A stretch of 64,000 nt of DNA. It comes from Ectocarpus siliculosus (taxonomy: Eukaryota; Sar; Phaeophyceae; Ectocarpales; Ectocarpaceae). Position 1 is the first letter of the stretch; each line of letters starts with the position of its first letter. The DNA is taken from positions 2,845,996-2,909,995 of the forward strand of contig FN649728.1 in the NCBI GenBank assembly GCA_000310025.1. The letters are read 5' to 3'. Made by a program: the position numbers and the translations under genes. Below are positions 14,301 to 27,121 of this stretch, one piece after another. Below the pieces are notes generated by a model, which worked only from the letters and a program-made list of their open reading frames with translations, was not told where the DNA came from and did no database searches.

Positions 14301-15028
14301 TTCGGCGTGCTGAGCCTTCTCGCCGTATGGAGTGCTGGTCGCTTCTTCCCGTCCCTCCGTTTTTGACGTCGATCGTGCATAAAGCAGCCGAATCCGCAAG
14401 GTGAACAAACAATACCAATAAAGTTCTTGGGTGTGTGGTTGTTGCTCTATAGGGCATTTGCGTTGTGCTGGCCAACGGATATTACGTTTCCGAGGTGTGG
14501 TACGTTCTGCACTGCGTAGCAACCAGCTGCGCAGAGCGTGCCACACTGCTCCACATGAGAACGTCCTTGCTTGCTGGAAGCTAAAATCGAGTACACCATC
14601 CCCAATGCCGTGCTTTCGTTGTGCCTTTGCTTTTGTTTCGAGCGTAGGGCTCATTTGAATACGGCTGCCGAGATGCTCTCTAAGATTCGAACAGCGCAAG
14701 AGGATATGGGCGAGGAGTTTGCCTTCGAGGATCAGGTGCGAATATTTTGGTGTGACGTCTCACCGATCTGTTCGTGTTGCCGTCCTTTTGAAAGACATGG
14801 CTTGTCCGAACTCCGAACACTCTTGTCACGCTGCCCCCCCGGATTCCGCTTCGTTGACTCTACTAGGTGCAACTGGTTCAAGAGCAGCTGGAAGCGACGG
14901 CTCTCTTGGAAAGCAAAGATGACTGTGAAAAGGACGAAGATACAGATATGGGAGAGGACAGCAAGCCCAGTACGTCCAAGGCTGCCGATGTTGTAAAAGA
15001 AGGACCAACGGAGATGGACTGCGCATGA
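11358..15028 (+). CDS. TPR protein, ACL4-like assembly chaperone of ribosomal protein uL4 (RPL4)
   Basis: In yeast Acl4 binds newly made Rpl4 and escorts it to the pre-ribosome; assignment here is by motif memory. Eight exons join in frame: 11358-11457, 11599-11780, 12403-12672, 13112-13257, 13613-13796, 14088-14200, 14648-14735 and 14867-15028, giving about 414 residues, close to the family size. The start is a very basic Lys/Gly-rich stretch after the ATG at 11358, fitting a nucleolar or RNA-associated protein. TPR-like helices follow: LYQKVLEARPDD in exon 2, GHYEKGLELL and AELFMTDLCFEEDAE in exon 3, NAVANLRLSQSRPEEA in exon 4, FRVSLAKVLME in exon 5, and LSGLMQEDDENVELWYLMA in exon 6. The tail is acidic (DDCEKDEDTDMGED), also typical. 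The donor chosen for exon 4 is GTGCAC at 13258, because the nearer GTGGGT at 13254 would lead straight into a stop. Confidence 0.8.
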
Positions 15029-15626
15029 ACACGTCGGGCACATGTATTGCACGAGCCAGACGGCTGCTCAAGCTGCATCTACATTTCTCCTTTGAACCGT
15101 AGCCGCCTATATACGTCAAACCTGAATCCGTGATAGTGGGCTGTGACCAAGCACTCCTTTGCTTGTGAGTTGGTGCTTTCGTGCAGGAAACGATTTCTAT
15201 GCGAACATGGTTCATCCGGCATTGTGTTGTGAAGGCCTTAAGGGATGTCAGTTCATGTTGCGATTGCGAAAAATGTGGCTAAATTTTTTCCGGGGAAATC
15301 TTGTTGGGGAGAAAATCTTTCGGGCAAGACCTTGGGGGACAATTTTTGTGTAGGACAAAATGTCGCGGTATCGTAATTGGACGGCCAAGCTCTTTTGTAT
15401 GTGACGGCTTCTTACGGTGACTACTGTGCCCTTCAAGGCATGCACCGCCGTAGAGGACTCCAGTATAAACCCCAGATCGGAGCTCTTCTTTTCGAGACAA
15501 GACCGTGCGGTATGCGTAGAAACTGGGAGTGACAGTGAAGAAGTGGCATGACGAACATTTGAAGCCAAAGGTTGACGGAGTGGCCAGCCGATTCAAGAGG
15601 AAAAGGTCATCATTCAAGAGGGGCGT
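15029..15626. other. Convergent 3' intergenic region
   Basis: This 598-bp stretch separates the stop of the ACL4-like gene (+) from the stop of the TH2-like gene (-). It should hold both 3' UTRs. I recognise no gene or clear repeat in it. Confidence 0.6.
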
Positions 15627-18600
15627 TCATTCGCCACCGAACAAAAACACGTCAATCTCTGCCCACTGGGAAGCACGGTAGACGCACTGTCCAGAGCCTG
15701 ACGGCGCCCCCGTTCTCGGCAACTCCCCTGTGCCATCCATCGCCTCGTATACGGACGCGAGGGGACGGATGTCAATTCCGAAAGCGCGGGCTACTTTCTC
15801 AAAGCTGCCACTGTTGCCGACCACAATCCCGACATCGGCATCCAGCATCGCCAGTAAGTCCGTGACGCTGTCCCCCACATAGACCGTCATGAGTCTTGGC
15901 GAAGACTCCGAGCTGGCGACAGATTCTCGGGCCGTCGCCGCTAGGTCTAGGAAACGCTGATGCTTGCCGAACGATCCTGGTATCTTCACCAAAATCTCGC
16001 CTGTTGACACCCCGTGCTCGTCGAATACGAGGTCGTTGGATGAGACGGATGCAGGGCAGTCTCCTTCGAGACGGGGCGAGGCCGTTTCGCCTGGGACACG
16101 GATGCGTCAAGGACAGGAGGATACAGACTTAAGGTTGCCCTTTCGCTCAAGCTCGGAGGACACTACACCGGTGTTCGATGGTATCTGAATGCATATGGAA
16201 GGCAAGGTCAGGTGACACAACACCAGAGGTCCATGGTAAGTGAAAACCATGTGGAAGGCAACGTCGGGCGACACAACCGTGTCGTACGTTACATAATATG
16301 ATCTCTACCGGTTCCCGTTGGATTTTCACTACACGGCATGAGCTACACAATACGGCCAAATTTCCCGAGCAGAGCTCGCAGCCTACCTGCCCAAACACAA
16401 CCCCCGGCATCGATCCCTGTCGTTGAGGACGAAGAGCTGTCGATAGGTTGGCAGTTTCCACAGATACACGCGCGGTGAGATGAGGCGGTTAGGCCAGGTA
16501 ACGGTGAACTTTGCAAAAAATAAACGATACGTGCAGACAAGGTAGGAAGAGGGCAGAATTGGACCCAGATCCATATCGGCCGCATGGGCGACGGGGGCTA
16601 GCACCAACAACGTCAAGTGGACTCTGAAGCCGCACAGGTCATGGCCGCTTTCGATCCCGTCATCGACCGACTTAACTTCCCACTGCACGATGCCGGCCAG
16701 CCTTTCACACGGGACCTCGACGACAGGGGGGAAGGGGTAGGGTCGATTACGGAATTCGCTGCACCCGGGCCTGTTGACCAATCACATCATCTGAGCGTTC
16801 GTACCAGGTTCCCTTTGCACAATGATTGCTGCTAGAAAATATCGCCGGATCCGTCGATATTTGATTGATACCTTCGAGTAGACGACAACACCAACCCGAA
16901 AGCAAAACTCTCCTTGGTGGGGTAAACCCAGCTCTGTGTGACGCCAAGCCACCCACCTGTGACTATCCAACAGTGTCTCCGAAAGAACTCTCGAAATGAC
17001 GTCCTGGCTCCAATTGATAGAAACGACGTGGGTTTGGAATGGAGAGACCACGGCACGGGACATGCACCGTGCCATGCCTGGACGCACTTTCCAGGACGAT
17101 CTCAACGGTCCAGCAAGGGATGAGTGTACCTCATCTCTTGTTAGCCCTCGCAATACCTTACGATACGCGACGGGGCACCAGGAGAGACAAATTAGAACGA
17201 GAGCCCTTCCACGCCCCCTCATGATGTCGTCACGCAGTTTTAGGTTACTAGACTTGCTCAAACACGGCGAAAACTCAGCAGGTAGCAGGGAAGTCAACGA
17301 AATGTATTGTCGATAATGGTGATCAACGATGTTCTACATGATCGTACACAAAATTCCGTCAAAGAAAGAACAGGAGGTGACTCATTTTTGGTCGGGCACT
17401 ATTGGCACTCCTCTTTGGGCTCAAGCGAACAAGACAACTCCACGGAAAATAAATATTTTCTAAGAACAATGGGATGACCTGACATGCGTCCGTATACGGT
17501 AAGTTTTTTTCGTGGGCCGTTCCGGTCTCTATAACCTCATCTCTAAAAAGCTACTTGAACAAAGCATGCAAGACATGCGGCGCCAACGACTGCAGCACTC
17601 CGTGCCTCTCGTGCCAGCTCCCTCACCTTGCTGTCGGAAACCCTAGACACCGAGTCAAGGTCCACCACCCCCAGCTTCCGCAGCATCAACTCCAAACCTT
17701 CACGGTCGACAGCTCCAGAACCGTTCGTGGTGCATGTGGTGGAGAGCTAGCACGACAAATGGCCCCGCCCAAGTACAAAGCGCGTACGCACGGAGCCAAT
17801 AAGAGGCATTGTTAGCACACGCTTGCGCGTGCAACAGGGTTCAGGTGGGTAACGGTTTAGGAATCATACGCACAAGGTTGTGCGACAGAACGCCAACGTG
17901 CGCGGCAGATGGCGACACCGCGTTCTACTCGGCTACAGTCCATGATCGGCAACCAATAGCCCCGGTGCATATCCATCCCCGTGAGGTGCGCGACGGAGTA
18001 GGAAAGGAAACAAACAGCAAAAAGAACAGAAGAAAAAAGGTATAGATTGATTTCGATACCGTCACCGCAAGCACCGCTGGCAGACTGGCCTGAGCCGGAA
18101 CGGGCTACGTACGAATGCACAACAGCAGTACCGTCGTCTCAACACTACCAAAAAACACAAATTGAAACAAACTACCTTGGTGGACAAGCTGTCCTCAATT
18201 GTCTCGCTCCACTTGCCCAAAAATGTTCTTGTCAAAAGCCCCCACTCGCGTCCTAGATCCACCCGATCTTCTGGAGTTTCCCGCTGCCGAGCACAGGATT
18301 CGTCCGACATCACGACGGTCAGCAAGGCGAGGGATCTTCAAACGTACCCAGCGTCCGTTGGGTTGTGGAACTTCGGTCTTCTGCTCGGCTAGAACAGCAC
18401 CCGCAAAGATGCAAAGATGGAAGATTGACAAACCGTGTATCTCTGAACCGAGAAAAAACGTTGCAAGCGTTACACGGCACCCGAATCTCACCTGAGCTTT
18501 GGCTGTCTCCACGAGAAGGCTAATGGTGTCGCCTTCGGTCAACGTGTCATCGAAGTCCACACAAAGCAGTGCAAGCCTCTCGTGCACGCCGCGGAAACGC

Positions 18601-21351
18601 CCGCGACCCCCAGCGTCTTGCCCTCCGGGTTGGGCACTCATGCCTTGTCGACCACCTGCTTCTGCGCCTACCGACTGCTCAAGCATGGCAGCTTCGGTGC
18701 CCCCGTCGAGTTGCGCATCGAAGAATGCAAACTCCAATTCCATGGCCTGGAATGTATAAAAAAAATACACACACAAGGGCAGTCACGGTATGATTGAATG
18801 TTTGTCACTTAGGCCAGCCAAGAAATGAGACCGTTTGCAGCATAGCATCTCTAACATCACTATACAGAAGACGCACGAACGACGGCCACCGACGCTGCTT
18901 GGCAAAAGCTTAAAGTTGCAGCGTTTAATCTCTTACACCGCGTGGTACCTTGCGGTAGAGAGCAAAGAGGGAAGGATAGTCAGCCCCAGCCGAGTTTTTA
19001 TCCAGAAGTGACTCCACTAGGCCAGCAGCATCCTGTGCGACGGGCAGGACGGATCACGGGTGATAAATAGGATTAGGTACACTGTGGTAAACCTAGAGGA
19101 GCTCCCTCCCTGACGAAACGTTCAAAGAATAACAAGACAGGTTCGCAGCACTGCTATCATTCCAACATTTTGGCTGGAACAAAACACCGACGTTGCGTGC
19201 ATACATCACACATCAGATACAGGACGTGTCTCGGCCACAAATGATGCCAAACAGCCCACCTCAAAGTCTTCAGAGCTATAGGTCTCAATCCATTCGGCGT
19301 AGGCGCTCTCTGTCCAATTCGGAAAGGCATGCCGAAGCTCCTGAGCGACAACAAGGAAGACAGCACGTCGGCGTATGTCATACCATTGCATTGGTGGAAC
19401 TGCCGTCGACATAAGCCAATGTGCAGGCTCGCCAGGTACAAACCAGCAAATGAGCGTCGCCTGCACACAGGTTTTCTGTTAACCGGACCCTAGGTTTACA
19501 CCCCAACACACAAGACAGAGCACCAAGACACAGAGATGATCCATCGTGACGACACTCCGAAACTCGCACTTGGGACGTACGCTTAACACGTACATAGCTC
19601 GCTCTCGTAGTTCTTTTACCGAAATCTGCATTTGTTTGTTTCCTGTAGAGAGCTGGGACTCTTTTCAACTGCTGTGTACGATACTCGACCGCCCCTTCGC
19701 CGAGAGCAAACGTTTCTGCTGGACAAACCGACACAAATGGCAAACAACCCACGATTGGGAGCGCAAGTGGCCAACCAAGAGCGGCGGGACAAAGCCCGTG
19801 CTCGCCCTACCCTCCAAGTCAGAACCAATGCCTTCACACCTTGCCAAGAAAAGCATACAGCCGCATACATGGCACCATCGCGGCAAGCACTTGGGCAACT
19901 GAAGATGTCGGGTCCGATGCCACGGCCATAAGGAAGTCCACATACTCTGCAGTTGCCTTAACTGGAGGAGGCGTCTGACAAGGGAGAGGGCCACGGGGTT
20001 CGGGACGATTTTTTCAACGAAATTGCTGCTCCTAAGACTCCTGTGACCCTGATTAATGGGATACAAAAGATACGCTCAGTCGCTGAGCAGCTGTACAGAG
20101 GCGAAACGGCAATGGACAACGTTCCACACCCCTGTTAGACCGAATTCAGGGGTGTACAGGACCCGATTTGCAATTTAACACCAGTCGTTTTGGCTCTCAC
20201 GTTCGCCACGTCAATTCCCCACTTCGCCGAGTAGGAAGCGTGAAGACCAAGCTCCTCCAACACAGACCCGATCAGCGAGTGAAAGGCACGGATATCTTCC
20301 TCGTCCTCCGCCTTGGCCAGGGCGTAGGCGTAGGCTTTCGCGAACGCTCTCAAAAAGTAGGCATCCTGAGCGACGTAGTTTTTGAAGCTGGCGAGACTTG
20401 TTTTTCCGGTGGCCAGTCCCAGAGTCCACGGGTGATGCAGCGATCGCATCGCTTCCAGCTGGCAATCTTGCCACAGAGAACCTGGGCACCATGTCAATGT
20501 TGTCAATGAGAAATGAGTGTAGTCTATTCTTCAATACAGTGTAGTCCAAACTGCAACGACGTCATGCTGCTGAGGATCAGTGCGGAAAAGGTCAACCGCT
20601 CCAGCGTGACCAGCACGCCGGGCGGACAACAGCAGGCGGCAGGTTCCCGGATCTGACGCTGCAATTAGCCGCAAGTGGACCGAGAAAGGGTTGGCCATCT
20701 GTCCTGCCCACAAACGTTGCAGAGGAGAAGCACGCTATTACTACTGCTGTAGCCTTGTGCCAGTTGCTTCCATTTACAGGTTCATGTGTATGTGAACAAC
20801 GTGATGCACAAGGAAGCACCAAACATGGGAACAAAGAGTACACAGATGGTACTGCTGTGCGCTCCCCTATAGACCAGACAACGTACATACACGTTCTTCA
20901 CACCAACATTACCTGGGAGGGTGGATCCTTTGCCAACATCCTTTCGCATGCCGTCCATCACACGCGGAGACTTCCGACTAGGTACAGGTACATCGAGTGG
21001 CAGAGCGTGAGCCCAAGGGAGAAGTTGCCATGTGCTGCGAGGTTTGGAGTGCCCGGTATCTCGAAGGTTGGTGAATGTTTGTGCTGCTGCAGTAGAGAAA
21101 GCCGGTATGCGTCGAGCGGCGGAGAAGAGGGCTTTTGGCTCGGCCCACGAAAGACGAAGGGCATACACCAGCGGAAGGGCCGGTGCAATCACACGAGTAT
21201 GTGCGCGCATTGCACTCGCTGTGAGTTGCCAAGGGGTGTTCGGCGTGGGGCGTCGGGCACAACGATCAAAGTAGGGTGTTGCTGTTGGAGGTAGACGTGT
21301 AGGCATGATTTCCACGGGACTGTCGACTTTGGCTTCGAAAAGGGCGGGCAC
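15627..21351 (-). CDS. TH2: TH2-like bifunctional protein: TENA_E aminohydrolase plus HAD thiamine-phosphate phosphatase
   Basis: Plant TH2 joins a TENA_E domain (salvage of thiamine breakdown products) to a HAD phosphatase that makes free thiamine from TMP. The order is the same here. Minus-strand exons: 21351-20913, 20481-20201, 19974-19840, 19340-19260, 19032-18949, 18746-18492, 18283-18176, 17746-17627, 17156-16957 and 16090-15627. TENA motifs are SLHHPW, YVAQDAYFLRAFAKAY, VPCMRLYAFLGK, YAEWIETYSSEDF and MELEFAFFDAQ. HAD motif I is CVDFDDTLTEGD and the late motif is VYVGDSVTDLLAML; the end, SQWAEIDVFLFGGE, also matches TH2. The first in-frame Met is at 21351; a second at 21210 starts an Arg/Ala/Ser-rich stretch that looks like an organelle presequence, so I favour it. 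The junction between 16957 and 16090 does not keep frame as drawn (2 nt left over where 1 is needed), so a small exon is probably missing there. Confidence 0.87.
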
Positions 21352-21630
21352 GCGGGCACCAGCTAGTCAGGGACAGGGCGCAGACGAGCAGAAGGCCCAG
21401 CCAGACGAACCAGCGAGGACGACGCAGGGGGCATAACCTCCCAGTAACCTTGTATTGGTGCAACTGTTACCAACCGAACGTGAGCCGTCTCACCGGTAGA
21501 CTTCAAGCAGCATAGTCTGTAGCGGGGAGAATTCAGAAACGGTCGCTGTCTACGCGGAACGTAGATAGTGTACAGCAGCCTCGCTGCCCAGGACTCTTCT
21601 CTACATCGACCACACCCCCAATGTACGAAC
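21352..21630. promoter_or_regulatory. Inferred bidirectional promoter, TH2 / PROSER3-like
   Basis: The two genes diverge and their first usable ATG codons are only 279 bp apart (420 bp if TH2 starts at 21210). Both 5' UTRs and both promoters must fit here. I see no clear TATA box. The call rests on gene layout only. Confidence 0.45.
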
Positions 21631-24600
21631 ATGGATCGATCTTCGTCAACAACGGTGGCCAAGTTCATCCAACGCTTTCGTCAGAGTGAGCCCCTCCCAC
21701 GTGAAGAACGGCGAAGACGAAGGGAAGAAGCGACGGAGGGAGATTTCTGGTACGTGTCTACGGCTGTGAGTCCTTGCTCTTCCGTGTTTGTCAGCCTGTA
21801 TGCATTGCATACATGTATGCTACCAAAGATGTCTGCTGAGTCTTTACCTAAAGTTGGTGCGTGCAACCCAAAACGTTGCTCTTCTGATTGGTATCGTGAT
21901 TATGGGTATCATATTTCAAGCGCAATCCGAGGGCACACCGGTATCTAACCTGCGTGCCTGATGTATAGGCTACTGAGTAGAGGCTGTGCCGTGTTTCGAG
22001 TATTGGACCACCCTCTTTCGGCAAATGGGATCGTGAATCAAGCGTTTTTTCTGTGTCCCCCCGCAACCAGCAGGACATGTGTGTACACGCTACAAGAACG
22101 GGCACGGAAATACAGTTGTACCAATGACAGACACGCAGATGTGCTTTCGCATTACTCTCCCTTGTCTTTTGTGAACAATATGTTGCTTTTTTCCCCCGAA
22201 AGGGGGCGTGAAAGGAATTCCCGCGGGGACGAAAGTTGTTCATCCCCAGATTTGGTATCGTTGAATTTATGAGTTTCTTTCGTTGACGCGATAGGCAACT
22301 CGTGCTAACATCTCTGCGACTTGATCATAGCAAGCCGGCACATCGCCTCTGGCAAGATTCTAGCCCCTGGTTTGTGCAGACAAGACTTGTATTCGATGCC
22401 ATTTACTATTTTCACCTCAACAATGTGCTGCCTCGTGCGGCACGTGGTAACTAGTAGTACGCTACGGCACCCGAGCCAGTGTCAGAACATTTTGACCGTG
22501 GGGACTGCGCGCGTGGAATTCGACGGTCAGACCGCACCACATCTCCTGTTAGGCTATTTTTTCGCGCTGCTACTGTAGTCTAACAGAATCACTATTGAGA
22601 CCGCATCTTGTAGCCGTCATTCGTGAGCGCCCACGACGGCTGCTGTGTACCGCATCCGACGGCCTCAAACACCACACCGAAAGGAGCGACCTATATCACG
22701 GAGGATCACAAGCCTCTCCAAGAAGGAAGCACAAAGAGTACTCGTTTGCTTTCTCTTTAGGGTTGTGCCTGCAATACGGTTCCGCAGACAGCTCACGGCA
22801 GATTCCGCCCAGGATTGATCTAGGGCTTTGACAGATCCGAATCTGGAGTACCATTGAAGCCGAAGATCACCACACAGCTCTTGTACATGATGCTCCGACA
22901 GCAGTGCGGCCTTGATCTCGCTGAGGCAAGTCACGAACAACAAATATCATTTATCTTCCTCCCAAAGCACAAGGGAGGGGGGAGAAGCAAGGGGATACAG
23001 ATCCAACCCAGACAAACGCGGAGCGTATTTTCTTTGCTCCCCGAGCTATCTAAGCAAATGAGGAGTGGCAATCGACCCATGACAGGTTTCGACGGAGAAA
23101 ATACTGTTGATCGATTGGTCATGCCGTCGCTGGCAGAGCTGGTTAGGCGTCAATTGATATTATGGCCTAACCGCCAGTAGTATTCTTCGATGTGTTTCTT
23201 ATGACCATCCTTAGAAGATCAATGATCGCCCAGATGGCCCGCGGGTTATTTTCAGTATCTGGACGAAACTACGCGTGTCGCCATGACACGATTCGGAACA
23301 ACTACGACGCCTCCCCAGAAGCGCCGGCTACAGAGATGTGGTCTCCCGGAAATGTCCAGCCAATCCCGGCAGAAGAGCCAATGACCATACAATCAGAAAT
23401 GACATCCGGAGTTCCATGTGGGGCGTCGCCCGCGACGACACCTACTCACGTATCCCTGCGCATGCGCTGCGGGTTGACACCCTTGTTTCTGAACACGAGC
23501 TAAATATACCACGCTACCCCTGTCCTATTGCAAGCAGCCCCGCTAGCGGACGACCGCGCTTGCGAGTACAGGTGTTGGCATAACTATGTTACTACCGCTT
23601 CCATAATTTTGTTGTGCACCTGGTGTTCTCTTCAATGCATATTCGTAGGTGGACGCGATCTCAAGAGAAATTTGGTGAGGCAACTGAAGCGGTGCGATCG
23701 AGGTGTAACGATATCGAAGACCTGCCAAGCACCCACGTCGCAGAAATCGTGAAACCTCCTCCCTACCTGGAATCGGGCAAAGGCAAATCACCTCAACCCA
23801 GCATCGGAAGCCCTTCGAAGCAAAGCGAATCTGATGATTGCGAGAACAAGCGCCGAATGCTTGACCAGCTTGCTGTCCTTGAGGGATCACAAACCCCCCT
23901 CAATTCACCTCCAGGGCGTCCTGCCCATGATGAATTGCCCACACAACTTTCCACAAGCGGGTCGGAGGCGCCTGAGCTCGTGAACGACAGACTGGCGACG
24001 GCAGAGGTGGAGGCGGCCGATACAAATGTAGACGAGACGGGAGTACACGTGTCAATTGGTCTTGACGCTGAAAGCTTGGTGCAGGACAAATCCATCAATG
24101 CGTGTGACAGAGGAGGTGACGAACTTGAGACTCTAGACGTCCGCGCCCGCACTTTGCTGGAAGAATGCCGGCAGGTGCTCGCACCGTCATCAACCATCAC
24201 ATTAGATCAGGTGCGAAGGGATGCTTCGGTTTAGGTCATTGAACGGGCACGAGTCTCTAAAAGCAACGCGTGTCCGACCAAGCAGTATTGGCTTGTTTGC
24301 CGTTGGGCTCGCACCATTGCCATTCATGATGACTTTGGCAGAATAACGTGTTTTAAGTTTGTAGGTCCAACGCCCCAACCAATTTTTCGGCGAGTCTGCA
24401 GGACGGAAGCTACCCTTGTCCGAAGTGGGAGACACTCTCTAAACGATTGACAAACTGATTTACGTGTGCAGGTGCGGTCGTTTACATCTTCTGCTTCTCA
24501 AAGCAACGGGCCAATCATCGCCGCGTTGGATAACCTTCCAGAAGAGCTGGAGAAACGCGCGTGGATGCTTTTGAACAACTGCGAGGAGCCGCCACTGCTG

Positions 24601-25110
24601 CCAACGTACAACGAGGAGGTTCTAGCAGTGCCTTGCAGCAGCAAACCTCCTGCTCTTGATACACAGGGCGATCTCGTCCGCCTAGGTGAGGACGACGGAA
24701 AAACAGCAAAGGTGCTCCTTCGCAGGAACCCTCCGGGGGGCGTCGTCGCTAGACCCTTTGGCGAAAGGGAAGGCGCGTACCACTTGGACCAGGAACGTGG
24801 CTGGCAACCAACATGTTCGAGCGATGTTGGAAATTTGGGCGATGTTAATGTCGACTCGATAGGGCGTGTTTTCCCCACAATTACGGACTCAAGATATTCG
24901 AACAATGAGCGCACCTGGTACAGCCCAGCATTGGACAGCAGTGGTGTTCAAGAACGGATGTCGTCGATGACGCTTGCAACAACCCCCGGGGAGGAAGACT
25001 GGTTTCGCCGAGATCCTGTACTCTCGGCATTGCTGCGGCGCCATGATGAGGTCGAGACGGAGCTCAAGAGGCGGCGAGCACTCGAGCCAAACGGCGATTT
25101 GGTGTCCTAG
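21631..25110 (+). CDS. PROSER3-like protein (proline/serine-rich protein 3 family, centriole-linked in animals by inference)
   Basis: The first exon, 21631-21749, encodes VAKFIQRFRQSEPLPREER, then DFW. I recall an almost identical stretch (KYINRFRQAQPTSREER ... DFWW) in the vertebrate protein PROSER3, whose function is little known. Exon 1 ends with two bases of a codon; exon 2 (23649-24210) supplies the third base and begins with a second Trp, restoring DFWW. Exon 3 is 24472-25110. Total length is about 439 residues. Outside the N-terminal motif the protein is polar and low in order, with Pro, Ser, Glu and Asp; near the end a helix DPVLSALLRRHDEVETELKR may be a coiled coil. Intron 1 is long (about 1.9 kb), and I cannot exclude an extra exon within it. 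The function is unknown; a role at basal bodies is inference only. Confidence 0.65.
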
Positions 25111-25498
25111 CCCTTGTGGTGCAAAAGCAGGATGTAAATACACGAATTGCAGTTGAAGCATGCATGCCTGTTGAGAACATGTACAAATTGTATAAAACCC
25201 TGTGTTGTAGAAATGGGTATGATTCGATAAGTGCTTCGTTCCGAGCTCCCTTTTTTCTCGGCGGTGCATCAGTGGCGACGAGCGCATCAACAAAGACGAG
25301 GGGGCGTAAAATGTGCACGGACCAGCATTCTCATATGCATACGATGCAAAGCTAGTGTAAGACCCAACGGCCACGAGAGAATAATGCGCCGAGGACGGCC
25401 CACCAAGTGAACACGAAGTACTTAATCTATAGACACTACAGTAGTTGTAATGAGCCGCGGAGCGCGAAGCGCGACCTTTTTTCCCTTCATCTCCCAGG

Positions 25499-25703
25499 AG
25501 GGACAAAAAGGCTCTGTATATCGGGCCCAAAGTTTGATTTCCGTGACGCATATTTATCGCACCTTTCGGACCAGAACGAGACCTATCGGGCACCGTTTGA
25601 CGATCTGTTCACTTCTGAGCAAGAAGAAAAATTACGCGCTCTTCGTCACACCGGTTTGGTCGTGCTTCGGCAACAGATGGCCGTGCTTCGCAGGCATATG
25701 TGA
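25499..25703 (+). CDS. Possible isolated 3'-terminal exon, unknown product
   Basis: A strong pyrimidine tract and CAG precede 25499. The frame open from there reads through charged, protein-like sequence (DQNETYRAPFDDLFTSEQEE, then LRALRHTGLVVLRQQMAVL) to a TGA at 25701-25703. It could be a last exon of a small gene, an alternative end of the PROSER3-like gene, or chance. No start exon was found and the phase (one base needed from upstream) does not match the PROSER3-like gene at its stop. Confidence 0.25.
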
Positions 25704-27121
25704 CCCAAATTCGTAGGAGATCGCATCCCCGGATGCCCAGTGGAGAGGAAAAATGTTCAAGCTATCGGAGATTGCACACACACACAGACACGCGGTAGAG
25801 TTCAAACCCCGGGAGGACAACACCACATCATCAGCAGAAGGAGAACAACAGGACGCTGATCCGAGACCAGCTATCTATGAAAACCAGGAGGGGGCGGGCC
25901 TCTACGACCTGTGCGCCGTGGGTATAGTCATGCGCCGTGTGTAACCTGGCGGGTGTTTATTGATGTTGAGCGGTCCAACCGACTGTGATCCAAAAACAGC
26001 AGATCGATGATCACAAACGAACAACACGCAACATTCACTTGGCGGGAAACTCAGAAGGCTTGTGAGACGAATGTGGCGGACAAGTTGTGAGCCTCGCGCA
26101 ATATTTGCCATCTGTCTTGTCACAATCCTATGTCTACGCTGCTAGTCGTGCTCCTCGACGGTGTGATGTGCGATACGCTCGCCGCCAGGTACATGCCGCA
26201 TGCGTGCCTCTTCCAATGTCCTGATGTGTGTGTTTGCGTCCGCACTTCATATTTCTTCGTGGGTGTGTACATACATGTGCATCAAAGGAAAATAAATAAC
26301 CGCATGTATGTAGATAGAGTGCAAAATTTTGAACGGGGCCGCACATACAACCACAATCGTCGCGCCCGTCGCACACCTGTCCCTCTAGTGTACGCGTAGC
26401 TTCACCACAAACGATTTACGCTGTGTGTCGGGATTCGTGCATATTCAGCATCGCAGATAAGACTACTGCAAGGTATTGAGTCGCTACCGAGCGGCTCATT
26501 ATTACCCCGCCCTGTCTATCTAGTAGTGTAGCCAATAATCTTCGCAACTTGCTTCTGATTATATTGCGCCATAAAATCAAATTTAATGAAGAACTTTTTG
26601 CATCATGCGTGGCGTTTTCGACATGATCAAATATAAGTAATTACCCGTTCTAGACGACTATTCTGCTGTGTACACTGCTGTGAAGACTATGTAGTCTCGT
26701 CTATTGAGTCTAGTAATCCGTTGTGGATATCCGAGGGTCCATGCGCATATTTATATGCACACTGCACTTTGTACCGAAGACAGCAACAGCCGGTCTGCCT
26801 TCAACAACATCTCAGCGGTGAGGCTGCCCGGCTCTCGCTCCGCCGGTTGAGCCATCTTCTCCATGGGTTGCGGGTTGTGGCGTTGTGGCAAGGCAGCGTG
26901 TAAAAAAAAGACCCACAGTCGCGCCGCAAGTATCGACGCTTTGATTGGTCGCCGTATACCCACCGTAAATCATTGCTCCGCATTTGAACGGAGAGGATTT
27001 GGTTTTCTCACCTGCCGATCATCTGGTCCAAGGGTGGATCCATGGGAACGCACACGGAGACCACCAAACTTGCGTGGACGGTTGTGTCGGTGTTGCTCGA
27101 CGGTAGTTCGCGAACGGCAAC
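25704..27121. other. Intergenic region upstream of the EMAP gene
   Basis: This stretch is A+T-richer than the flanking exons, especially around 26400-26700. I find no convincing exon. It includes the 5' flank of the EMAP gene. Confidence 0.55.

Noticed and set aside
14082-14699. 205-codon minus-strand open frame
   Set aside because: Covers introns and the opposite strand of ACL4-like exons 14088-14200 and 14648-14735; no motif seen.
22854-23503. Two open frames inside the long PROSER3-like intron
   Set aside because: Some protein-like stretches, but no acceptor/donor pair keeps the exon 1 to exon 2 phase that restores DFWW.
24889-25593. 234-codon minus-strand open frame
   Set aside because: Half of it is antisense to the last PROSER3-like exon; no family resemblance and no splice support.
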